Below are positions 36,591-45,302 of a stretch of 64,000 nucleotides of DNA, in pieces. Source of the DNA: Entophlyctis helioformis (Eukaryota; Chytridiomycota; Chytridiomycetes; Chytridiales; Chytriomycetaceae); contig JAHLKH010000101.1 of NCBI GenBank assembly GCA_025526915.1, positions 31,226 through 95,225 of the forward strand, read 5' to 3'. The stretch's first letter is position 1, and each line of letters starts with the position of its first letter. The translations under genes were made by a program, and so were the position numbers. The notes under the pieces are model-generated. The model had not been told where the DNA came from and did no database searches. It saw only the letters and a program-made list of their open reading frames with translations.

Positions 36591-36940
36591 GCTTGCTGTG
36601 TTGGTGACTCTCTGGCCAAGTGCATGTTTGGCCACGTCATCGCTTTCCGTCACGTCCAGATGTGTTTGTGGTGGCTAGCAGCCGTTGATACACGTCTGCT
36701 GATTGGTTCATAGTCACGTGATGCGACCAGTTTCGCCTCGATTGTTTCGAATGTCAACTGTTCCCACTTGTGCACATCACGCAAGCTGGCCGACTCCGTC
36801 GTCACATACACAGACGCAAGCTCCGCCTGCCAACAGCATCAACAGCCAACCCGTCTCTTGCTCTTCAAGTAAGCGCTCTCTTCTCCCGCTCATGCCGCCT
36901 CCCACTCTTGACTCTTTGACAAACCACTTTGTCTGCAGCA
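36591..36940. promoter_or_regulatory. Divergent promoter region of the 7TM-RGS and Crinkler-like genes
   Basis: It contains ATTGG (inverted CCAAT) near 36701 and a palindromic TCACGTGA E-box at 36714-36721. A likely 5'UTR intron precedes the Crinkler-like start: donor GTAAGC at 36869, acceptor CTGCAG ending 36938, two bases before the ATG. Element function is inferred from sequence only. Confidence 0.5.
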
Positions 36941-38446
36941 ATGGCATCACCAAACGAGCTGTGGGTCAAGTTTGGCCGCTCGACCGAGAGTGTCCCAATC
37001 GCCGACTGCCAGTATGTCTCCGACTTCATCGAGGCGGTCAAGCAGTGGTACTTTTCAGACTTTGATGCCATCGGCATCAGCCATATCAGGCTTCACGCCG
37101 ACTTGAGCGCCAAAGCCCTGCCCAGCAGTGCTCCTCTCGCCTCACTTCCTCCCGGGATGGGAACAAGCGACCGTCCGATCATTGTAAAAGCCAGCCAAGT
37201 CGAACGCCAGACAATCACACCGGACGAGTACCTGGAATACAAACCGCCGGCTGCCGTATTCTCTGATGTGATCACCAACAAGCGAGCAAAGACCACAGGC
37301 TCGACGTCAAGGCCACATGCGAAGAACCCCGAGATCCTCGCAGACTGGCCCGGCTTTATCGAAGCGGCTCGGTCGTTCAGTCTCACGGACACGTCCCGCA
37401 TCGAGCCTCCCGTCTTTCAGTTCTGCAAAGTCGTTGACTCTGAAAGGTCCCTCGAGACGGTCATTAGCGTCAACGTTCTCTACAAGCTAAGAGCCCTGCT
37501 GCGCCACTGTCGTTCGTCACTCATCTTCTCGGACGCCATCCTTATCAAGGATGGGATGAAGGGTCGACCAGATCACGTCCTCCATAGTAGCGGCACTCTT
37601 ATGTCATTCCTCGAGGTCAAGACTGTGTGGGATGTTCCCACTCCTTCTGACAAAGAGAGCATCGTGAGATGGTGGCGAAAGGAAGAGCCAGTACCCAGTC
37701 GCAAGGAAACAAGCATTGTGAACTCCATCGTGCAAGTCTACGGCTACTTGGCGCACAACAGGCTCAGGTACGGGATGCTTACCAACGGCGAGGTGTTCTG
37801 GTTCTTCCATCGACCCAATGATCCCTATGCGCCGACTCAGCTTCTCGTGTCGCCCGCCATCTCAGTTACTGGCAACAACCCGACGCTGTTTCGCGCGATG
37901 TTCTACTTTATCAGTCTGGTAGAGGCGGGCCACTTATCAGGCATCTCGCCAACGGCAGGCGAGCTTCCGCAGGATGTTGCTCGAGCGTCTAGCAGCGACG
38001 GTGGTCCATATGCACTTCCAAGCGGTTTCGACCTGAGCCTGTACACCACTTTTCTGGGCTATGGGTCTTCTGGTGATGTTTTCGAGTACTGCACCAACTC
38101 TGGACAAGCGCTCGCTCTGAAATGTTGTGACATGGACAACAACGAGGACGGGTATGAGATGGCCCAGAAGGAGATCAAGGCTTACCACCGCTTGTCTCCC
38201 CTGCAAGGTGTCTGCATCCCCAAACTGCACTTTTATGGCGAGTGCAATCGCATGTTTGTGATTGCAACCACCAAGATCCCTGGAAAAGCAACCGATCCCC
38301 TTCCGGATGAGATTGTTCAGGAGTTCAAGGCCAAGCTTGCGCAGTATGGCGTTGAGCACGGGGACTACCGGCCAGAAAATGTGCTGGTTGATGAGGATGG
38401 AAAGCATTGGCTGATTGACTTTGGCATGTCAACCTTGACTGGTTGA
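36941..38446 (+). CDS. Crinkler (CRN)-like protein: ubiquitin-like header, nuclease-like and kinase-like domains
   Basis: Intact single coding exon of 501 aa. Residues 1-80 (NELWVKFGRSTESVPIADC ... RPIIVKA) resemble the ubiquitin-like header of Crinklers. The middle (about 140-320) looks like a PD-(D/E)xK nuclease fold: SDAILIKDG followed by FLEVKTVWDV, with the E-x-K at residues 225-227, and a helix SIVNSIVQVYGYLAHNRLRY as in restriction-like nucleases. The C-terminal part is kinase-like: FLGYGSSGDVFEY, ALALKCCD, EHGDYRPENVLVDEDG (HGD at 473-475) and IDFGMS (DFG at 493-495), but it stops shortly after DFG. The architecture matches CR effectors with nuclease plus kinase domains described in chytrids, oomycetes and other eukaryotes. 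Whether it is secreted or intracellular is unknown; no signal peptide is visible. Confidence 0.8.
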   Translation: MASPNELWVKFGRSTESVPIADCQYVSDFIEAVKQWYFSDFDAIGISHIRLHADLSAKALPSSAPLASLPPGMGTSDRPIIVKASQVERQTITPDEYLEYKPPAAVFSDVITNKRAKTTGSTSRPHAKNPEILADWPGFIEAARSFSLTDTSRIEPPVFQFCKVVDSERSLETVISVNVLYKLRALLRHCRSSLIFSDAILIKDGMKGRPDHVLHSSGTLMSFLEVKTVWDVPTPSDKESIVRWWRKEEPVPSRKETSIVNSIVQVYGYLAHNRLRYGMLTNGEVFWFFHRPNDPYAPTQLLVSPAISVTGNNPTLFRAMFYFISLVEAGHLSGISPTAGELPQDVARASSSDGGPYALPSGFDLSLYTTFLGYGSSGDVFEYCTNSGQALALKCCDMDNNEDGYEMAQKEIKAYHRLSPLQGVCIPKLHFYGECNRMFVIATTKIPGKATDPLPDEIVQEFKAKLAQYGVEHGDYRPENVLVDEDGKHWLIDFGMSTLTG

Positions 38447-38554
38447 TGGACTCTGGCAAGCCGACTGCTGCCGTTGCTGTTTCTCTCAATGAATTCTACA
38501 TCGCACACCACTTTAGCATGTGAGATTCAGACGATCGATGGTCGGTGCCACTCG

Positions 38555-39862
38555 TTACAGCCCCCCTTGACGAGAGATCCCCATGAGGCGGTTCCTCGGC
38601 ACAAGAAAGAGAGGCAGCATGAGCATTGCCAAGCTGAACACCTGCAATACGATTGCTACGACGCAGGGGAACAGAGGCGTTGCGATCCACTGGAGCAGGC
38701 ATGCGGTGAGTCGGTTGAGGTGCAGGTGGGCGGGTGTCCAATAAGCAGACAGGTACTGATCCAGCAGCTCAGGTGCAGTCTCGCGCAGCTCGGCCTCTGA
38801 GCGGTACTCGTTGTGTTGCGGGCCGTAACCGAGGTACGAGACCACAAAGGAGCGGTGGCCGTTGCGAGCGACCTTGTGTCCAACAATCGCGTCAATCTCC
38901 CATTCAACTGCTGCATGATCATCAGCAAAGGCGACTGCAGGCGGCTGAGCAGGCAGTGGCCGGCCTGGGAAAGCGGCGGCCGGATCGCGGTACGGCTTCA
39001 GCAGACGGATGTGGAACCACGGATGCAGACGATGCATGGTCGGATGCAGAGCCAGCTTGCAGTTGAGACCATCCAGTGCAGCGTTGACTTCTGTGATCGG
39101 GAATGGACACAGCCAGTTGGGCAGGAACGCATTGGGGCGGTGTGTGTCGGTGGGCCACACAATGCCAGCGGCTTGCAGCATGACCATGTCGCCAACAGCA
39201 TAGGCAGGAGCATCCCGACGGTGGCGATCGGCGTTGCGCTTCTGTCGTTCTTGAGCCTTGGTCAGGTTGGCTGTGGCATCCACGCGAGCCTTGTCAACGG
39301 CAGCAAGCAGGTCGCGGACAGCAGGCGGTGACGATGCTGCAGGCTCGTGTGGCAGCGTGCGAGGCTCGAGGCTCAAGGCGAGGAAGTACGGAGCATAGCC
39401 AGTCGATGCGCTTGGAGCAGAGTTGAGGGCGTGGACAGCCGCATCGAGTATGTGCTCCCAGTTGCTGCCGCGGTGGTTGGCGTACTTGGACAGCAGGTCC
39501 TTGAGCGTGCGGATGGTGCGTTCGGACTGGCCGTCGGTCTCCTGGTGGCGGGCCGTTGCCATGACTTGCTCAATGTCCAGCGCCGCACAGAGCGCCGTCC
39601 AGAAGGCAGACAGGAAGCGAGCGTCGTGGTCCGAGACGATAGACGACGGCAGGCCGTGGCCAGCAAGCACCCATCGGTTGAGGAACAGCGCGGCAAGATC
39701 CTCGGCAGTCGCATCGCGTCGCGTCGGCACGCACTTGACAAGCTTTGTCAGGCGATCCACAATCACAAACACAGCGTTGTTGCCCTCATCTGACATGGGC
39801 AGCAAGGCAATGTCGCACGCCACAGACTGGAAGCGGTCGGCAGGGATGGGCAGCAGGTCCAG
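38555..39862 (-). mobile_element. Truncated Ty3-type chromovirus fragment A (integrase core to chromodomain)
   Basis: The minus-strand frame starts at PADRFQSVACDIALLP and carries the integrase D-D-E core (VVDRLTKLVK region, VSDHDARFLSAFW, QETDGQSERTIRTLKDLL). A chromodomain follows, with WEIDAIVGHKVARNG and SYLGYGPQHNEYRSEAELRE. RT, RNase H and the integrase zinc finger are absent. The 3' end reaches a polypurine tract (GTCAAGGGGGGC) and the TGTAAC that begins the LTR, then loses homology. Unlike the copy at 60284-62941, the C-terminus continues into a hydrophobic tail (CVVAIVLQVFSLAMLMLPLF). The frame is open throughout. The upstream junction is shared with fragment B. Confidence 0.88.
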
Positions 39863-39865
39863 CGC

Positions 39866-39972
39866 ACGTTCATAGACACCGAGACGTTCAACAAGCACGC
39901 GCTCAAGACCGCCACCGAGTCGCCGTTCCAGATCCTGCTTGCGTCGGGCGAGATCAGCAAGGCCGACGACGA
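39866..39972 (+). repeat. Exon-like segment duplicated at the Ty3 fragment junction, copy A
   Basis: Plus-strand sequence encoding KTATESPFQILLASGEISKA directly abuts the truncated integrase. The same segment abuts the same truncation point at 49668-49780. Identity ends at GACGACGA(A/G)GTGCG. I do not recognise the protein; its coding-like codon usage suggests an exon of a host gene. Confidence 0.7.
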
Positions 39973-40954
39973 AGTGCGGCCACTGCATGTGTCTCGGTCC
40001 ATGTACAACCGTCTGTGCACTCGCTTTCCAGACCAAGCCAGTGCAGACGGCGACGACTTTGGCGCCTTTCTCAACCGCTACGCGACCGACACCTATAGCT
40101 CAGGCGATCTCCTCAAATTCGCTCGCCTCCGCCACGTTCCCATGCGCAACTGCTGGTAAAATCTTGTCGACTTCTCGTATCCGATCGCTCTTGGCTGGAA
40201 GGCGATCAAGTTTGGTTTCACAAGACTCCTCAAGCACCTTGTTGCGCACCATGGCGTTGATCTCTGCAAGTTCAAGAGTTATGGTGGATCCATGGCGATG
40301 GATATAGCTGCTTCGTTTGGCCACTTTGACATTCTCAAGATGCTGCACTATGCCGGCAACACATCGTGCTCGTATCGTGCGATGGACGTGGCGGCAATGC
40401 AAGGGGCTCTGAATATCGTGCCGTTTTTGCATGTCAACCGCACAGAAGGATGCACAGCAAGGGCGATGGATAGCGCAGCCATGAAAGACCACTTTGACAT
40501 TGTGCAGTTTCTGCATGCCAACCGCACCGAAGGGTGCACGGTCCGCGCGATGAACTATGCTGCGTTGTCTGGCTGCTTTGAGATTGTCCAGTGGTTCCAT
40601 GCCAATCGCCGCGAGGGATGCACAACCGAGGCGATGGATTTCGCGGCAGATGGCGGCCATATCGACATTGTGCAGTGGCTGCATGCCAACCGCACCGAAG
40701 GATGCACTGTAAAGGCTATCAACATTGCAGCCAATAGGAGCCACCTCGAGGTCGTGCGGTTCCTGGTCGACCGCGGCTATCCGTTCACCTTTGATGCACT
40801 CCGTTATGCGGCGACTGCCGCGATTCTTGGTGTTCTGGTTGACAGCCTGTCCCTTGCGCGTGCCAACGAGATGCTGCAGATCGCTAGACGCACAGGCGGA
40901 CTCACGAATCTTGTTGCTCGTCTTGAGCGGGCGGTTGCTGAGAAGCAGGCGTGA
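39973..40954 (+). pseudogene. Ankyrin-repeat protein gene, 5'-truncated and with an internal stop
   Basis: In a single frame, VSRSMYNRLCTRFPDQ, GDLLKFARLRHVPMRNCW, then TAA (40157-40159), NLVDFSYPIALGWKAIKFGF, and after GGSMAMDIAASFGHFDILK five ankyrin-type units of the form LHANRTEGCTxxAMDxAA. The neighbouring gene at 41433-42930 has VSSRSIFHRLWERFP and MIPMRHMW at equivalent places and reads through there, so the TAA is probably a lesion. The N-terminal (F-box side) portion is missing at the junction with the duplicated exon-like segment. The part from 40292 (ATG) onward could still be expressed as a shorter ankyrin protein of 220 aa. Related repeat proteins are expanded in chytrids. Confidence 0.75.
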
Positions 40955-41432
40955 TATGTTGCCCAATAAAGTGCCATTGTTCAAGTGTGAGGCGTCGTCA
41001 GGCAGTCGCAGGACAGATGAAGCCTTGAGAAGGGCAGACTGTCAGGGCATTGCATGCGAGATGCTCATGTCGATGAGCTGGGTGTGGCAGACAGTTGAGA
41101 CAAGCAAAACAGAAGCGACCAAAAGAGAAGGCGAATGTCGAGACAGGGGATGTTGAATTCGTTGGTGATAACCCTGTCTCTTCGGCCCTCGATATGCAGA
41201 GTGTGCCAGAGATGGCTTTCAAGGGCGAGTTATCACAGCAGCAGCTGGTTGTGGGATGGATGTGATGGATGCATCGCCGACTTGCATGACGTGGATGATG
41301 GCTGTGGAAGGATCGCGTTGCTGATCGCGTTCTGATCCGCTTGTTGCGCACACTGACGATCGCACAGGCAGCCATGCCTCTCAAGCATGGACATCGAAGC
41401 TCAGCACAACAGCAGATCAACCCATTCATTCA
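40955..41432. other. Spacer between two convergent ankyrin genes
   Basis: About 480 bp with no recognisable gene. An AATAAA lies at the left edge (near 40966), just past the stop codon of the first gene and suitable as its polyadenylation signal. Confidence 0.5.
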
Positions 41433-42930
41433 TCAGACTCGCCCAACAGACAGGCAAGAGACGCTTAAAGTACGGCTTGTTTCTGCGTCTGGAATATTTG
41501 GCCATTTCAGCCGCTGCTCTGCTGTCAGTGATCGGGCGAGAAGCCGTGCAATGTCGTCATTCGCAGCATCTGCAATGGCCTTAAACGTGAAACCCTCGGT
41601 GCGGTTGGCAAGCAGCCACTGCACAACGTTGAGATGCCCATACGTGGCTGCGTTATCCATCGCCTTGGTCGTGCATCCCTCGCGTCGGTTGGCATGCAGC
41701 CACTGCACCACCTCCAAATGCCCTCGTTGTGAAGCCCCGTTCATCGCCGAAGTCGTACATCCTTCTGTCCGATGCTCGTGCAACCACTTGACCGTGTCCA
41801 AATGACCATTCGCTGCAGCATTGTCCATCGCCTGAGTCGTGCATCCCTCCGTCCGATGCTCGTGCAGCCACTTGACCGTCTCTAAATGACCATTCCTTGC
41901 TGCATCGTCCATGGCATCTACTGTCGCATTCGCGCCTCTGGCCGAAAGCATCTTGATGACACCGAGAGACCCATCAAATGCAGCATGGTCAATGCGGCTG
42001 GTTGAAGCAATGAGGCCGAATTCCTCGGCCGCCTCCAAAGAGACGAGCTTCTTGTCCAGCATGTACTCGAGGAACGCCGCGTGATCGCCATGGATCGCAA
42101 TCATAGCGAGGTCTTCGTGTGGCATGAGCGGAAGGCAGTCGAGCCACATGTGCCGCATCGGGATCATGCACTGCCCAACGCGAATGCCGCCGTATTGGTC
42201 GTCGTCTCCGTCATGTTGAGTGTTGTAGTAGGGAAAGCGTTCCCACAGCCGATGGAATATGCTGCGGCTGCTGACATGTGCAAAGTCCTCGGAAGCAGAT
42301 CGGCGTCCGGAGAAGAGCAATGTCGCCCTGCCAGTCCTGCTTGAAGGCATCGACCCACAGCGCTCTCTTGGCATGCGGTCCATCTCTTCGACATCGAGAT
42401 GGCCGCACAGCAGCTGAGTGAGCGGGCCAGCATGCAGCAGGATCTTGGCTTGCAGCTCGTGCGGATACAGCGTCCACCAGTCGGTTGCCTTGACGGCACG
42501 GCCAGCCTGCAGCCGGGCAGCCTCGGTGTAGCGGCTGCTGGGAGGGTGGCTGTGACAGCGGCATCCACAGGGCACGGCTGTGGCTGTTGCTGCGGCTGCT
42601 CGAAGGCGGCTGTTGGTGCAGGTGCAGTGGCAGGAGACGCACAAGAGCAGCGAAGCGAGGCACGAGGTCTGTGCGGCCAGCAGCCACAAGAGCGTCGTTC
42701 ACAGCAGCCACAGTGTCGTGCAGAGTCTGGCTGTCCACGATGTCGCTGCTGCTGCTGCTGCCCAGTCGCCGTTGTCTGCGTCGTCGCTCGCTGGCATCAC
42801 TTGGCTCATTGTGGCTGATCTGGATGCGATGCGATGCCGAGATGTGCGACAAGCGAGCATCGTTCAGCGTGTCTGATGGTGATGCTGCAGCACAGTGCAC
42901 TTGCTGCCTTGACGAGTTGCACATTGCCAT
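41433..42930 (-). CDS. F-box-like/ankyrin-repeat protein, with an apparent local frame disturbance
   Basis: From the C-terminal side, five ankyrin-type units are clear (DAARNGHLETVKWLHEHRTE, NAAANGHLDTVKWLHEH, GHLEVVQWLHANRREG), preceded by HVSSRSIFHRLWERFPYYN and MRHMWLDCLPLMPHEDLAMI. The N-terminal part has TDWWTLYPHELQAKILLHAG, which looks like an F-box helix. Between about 42370 and 42290 the family-like reading (RALWVDAFKQDWQGDIALL) sits in a different frame from the flanks, so two compensating indels, or an unrecognised intron, are needed. The most N-terminal sequence (TLHDTVAAVNDALVAAGRTD, LVPRFAALVRLLPLH) is in the second frame too. Probable role: substrate adaptor of an SCF-type ligase; inferred only. 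Confidence 0.65.
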
Positions 42931-42999
42931 GCATGCTGCAGTGTCTCACAGCCCGCCTTCAGTGAAGTGGCGAGTGCCACAGCCGAGCTTGACTTACAG

Positions 43000-43436
43000 A
43001 TGCGCGGCATTCGTGGCCGTCCATGTTCCGAGTCGCTCCACTCGACGCTTCTGGTTGCTGGACAGGACGTGGTTGGCATGCCCTACGTGGCCCGCGAGCA
43101 CCCCGACGGCATGAAGCTGCAGTCGCTTCCCTTTGGTTTTGATGCTGGTGAGCTGCATTTACTGGGATGTCGGATGGCATCTCGGATGGGATCGCTGTCC
43201 TGTTTGGATGTGGACTGACACGGTGGGCTCCTTTGGCAGACGACCGTGTGTTGCAAGAGACGCTTGGAGACAAGTATGCGGCGGCTGCGGCCGAGGCAAC
43301 GCCGGGCAAGTCCAAGTCGGGCAAGAAGCGATCGGCCCATGACGACGACAACGAGCAGCCTGCATCGCCCACCAAGAAGAGCGCCTCGGCGTCAGACAGC
43401 AAAAAGGCAGGCAAGCCCAAGACCAAGAAGAAGTAG
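43000..43436 (+). CDS. Unknown small lysine-rich-tailed protein, 3' exons
   Basis: Exon 43000-43147 follows a good acceptor (CTTGACTTACAG). It reads MRGIRGRPCSESLHSTLLVA then GMPYVAREHPDGMKLQSLPF. Intron 43148-43239 joins in phase to DDRVLQETLGDKYAAAAAEA and a basic/acidic tail ending KKAGKPKTKKK. The tail looks like a nuclear or nucleolar localisation region. The ATG at the exon start may be genuine or internal: if an upstream exon exists it should lie between 42850 and 42999. I do not recognise the family. Confidence 0.55.
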
Positions 43437-43692
43437 ATGGCTGGTCGCCCGCCACGCAGGCCTTGAATGAAGAGCGATGGTTCCCACTTGCCCCAGAACG
43501 CGGAATGCACAACGCCGAGATTCCAGACTCGACCAAGAAGGTGCGGCACCAACAGCCAGCCAGCCAGCCAGCCAGCCAGCCATCTTTGTCCGTCCACGAC
43601 ACAGACCAGGAGGGCTGGCGGCTGCTCGGCTGTTGCAACGAGACTTGAGCAGCCTGGGCAGCGCATGTCCGTCCACTCACATTCATCTGCCC

Positions 43693-45067
43693 ATGGCGTC
43701 CCGCTCAACACGACAGATTCTGCTCGAGCCGTACGAGTACTTGCTGCAGTACCCCGGCAAGGAGATTCGGTCCAAGCTCATTGAAGGCTTCCAGCTGTGG
43801 CTGGATGTGCCAAAGGACAAGCTGGAGACCATCAAGCACATTGTGGAGATGCTGCACACGGCCAGTCTCTTGTACGTTGCCGCTGCGCCTTCGTTGGGCT
43901 GTTGCCGAGACTGCGGCGCCACAGTTGATCGTTGCTGGCTTGAGCGAGCACTGACGGGGCTGCGCAGGGTTGACGACGTGGAGGACGGATCCGACCTTCG
44001 CCGGGTGTTCCAGGTGCGCCATCCGTGTCCCTCTGCACACACACAGCGACCACCACCACCACCAGCACACGCTAATCGTCGCTATCCAGTCGCACACAAG
44101 ATCTATGGCGTGGCCAGCACCATCAACACGGCCAACTACGTGTACTTTCTGGGTCTGGAAAAGGTGCTGACGCTGCACGACGAGCGGGCTGTGCGGGTGT
44201 TTACGGAAGAGCTGCTGCAGCTGCACGTTGGGCAGGGCATGGAGATCCATTGGCGAGATAGCGTGCAGTGTCCCAGCGAGGACGAGTACCTCACGATGGT
44301 CAAGAACAGTGAGTGTTGGCGTGGCCGTGAGACGTGCCGGGGAAGACGGGGGAGACTCACGGCAGTCTGTGCATGCATGTGTGTGTGTGCAGAGACGGGC
44401 GGGCTGCTGCGGCTAGGCGTCAAACTCATGCAGCTGTTTTCCACCGCGACGGTGTGAGTGGGGCACTCGGCTGCTGTTGGATGGCATGCCTGGCGTGAAG
44501 CGAAGGGGCGGGACAGCGACTGACGGCGTGCCTGGTGCCGCATGCAACGAGCAGCGACTATGTGCCCATTGTCAACCTGCTGGGCATCCATTTCCAAGTG
44601 CGCGACGACTACATCAACCTCAAGTCGACCACGTACCAGGAGGGCAAGGGGTTCGCCGAGGATCTGACCGAGGGCAAGTTCTCGTACCCGATCGTGCGAT
44701 GCATCCACAGCGACCCATCGACCAAGTCACAGCTCAACCGTGAGTGCGGCGTGGGATGAGCAGCAGGATGACAATGACGATGACGATGCCGATGCCTGTG
44801 CAAGTGGGAGTGGAGTTTGCGGTAGTGGTAGTGGTGGCTGACACGGCGTGTGATGCCGCCACAGACATCCTGCGACAGCGCACGCACGACGTTGATCTCA
44901 AGCGGTATGCGATCCAGGTGCTGGAGGGGGCCGGTGCGTTTCGGCAGACGCAGGCGTTTCTCGAGGGCATGGAGCGCGAGGCTCGGAGCGAGATCCAGCG
45001 GCTGGGCGGCAACGTTGTGCTCGAGGGGATCCTTGAGCGGCTGTCGGCCGGCTGGCACTCGGAATGA
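43693..45067 (+). CDS. BTS1: Geranylgeranyl diphosphate synthase
   Basis: It condenses isopentenyl diphosphate with farnesyl diphosphate to give GGPP for protein prenylation and carotenoid or quinone synthesis; cytosolic. Exons start at 43693, 43968, about 44046, 44393, 44555 and 44865. The protein begins [20 protein letters not shown]. It has the first aspartate-rich motif [12 protein letters not shown], then [20 protein letters not shown], the [13 protein letters not shown] region, and the second motif [10 protein letters not shown], where Asn replaces the last Asp as in human GGPS1. It ends [20 protein letters not shown]. The splice after RRVFQ (44013) is uncertain because all options are in frame; read-through would insert a Pro/His-rich loop before PVAHK. 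Length and order match GGPS1. Confidence 0.93.
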
Positions 45068-45302
45068 ACGGGAAGGGCCGGGAATGGCCGCGAATGTTCT
45101 TGTTGACGCCAGACTGAACGGCGGCCGCGGCCGCTCTGTTTTTGCTCCGCCGCTTGTCGCCAGTCGTCCGCGTCACCCGACTCGCAGCGGTGCGTGTTGC
45201 TTGCAGCCGGAAAGTCTCGCAGCCAGACCTTGCCTGCGATCACACATCTGGCATCTGGCAGCACACACACACATCCCATATCCAGCACACATATCGCACC
45301 CG

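Noticed and set aside
43477..43692. N-terminal extension of the GGPP synthase
   Set aside because: The upstream codons contain a CCAG simple repeat and no similarity to the family; [17 protein letters not shown] at 43693 matches the usual start.
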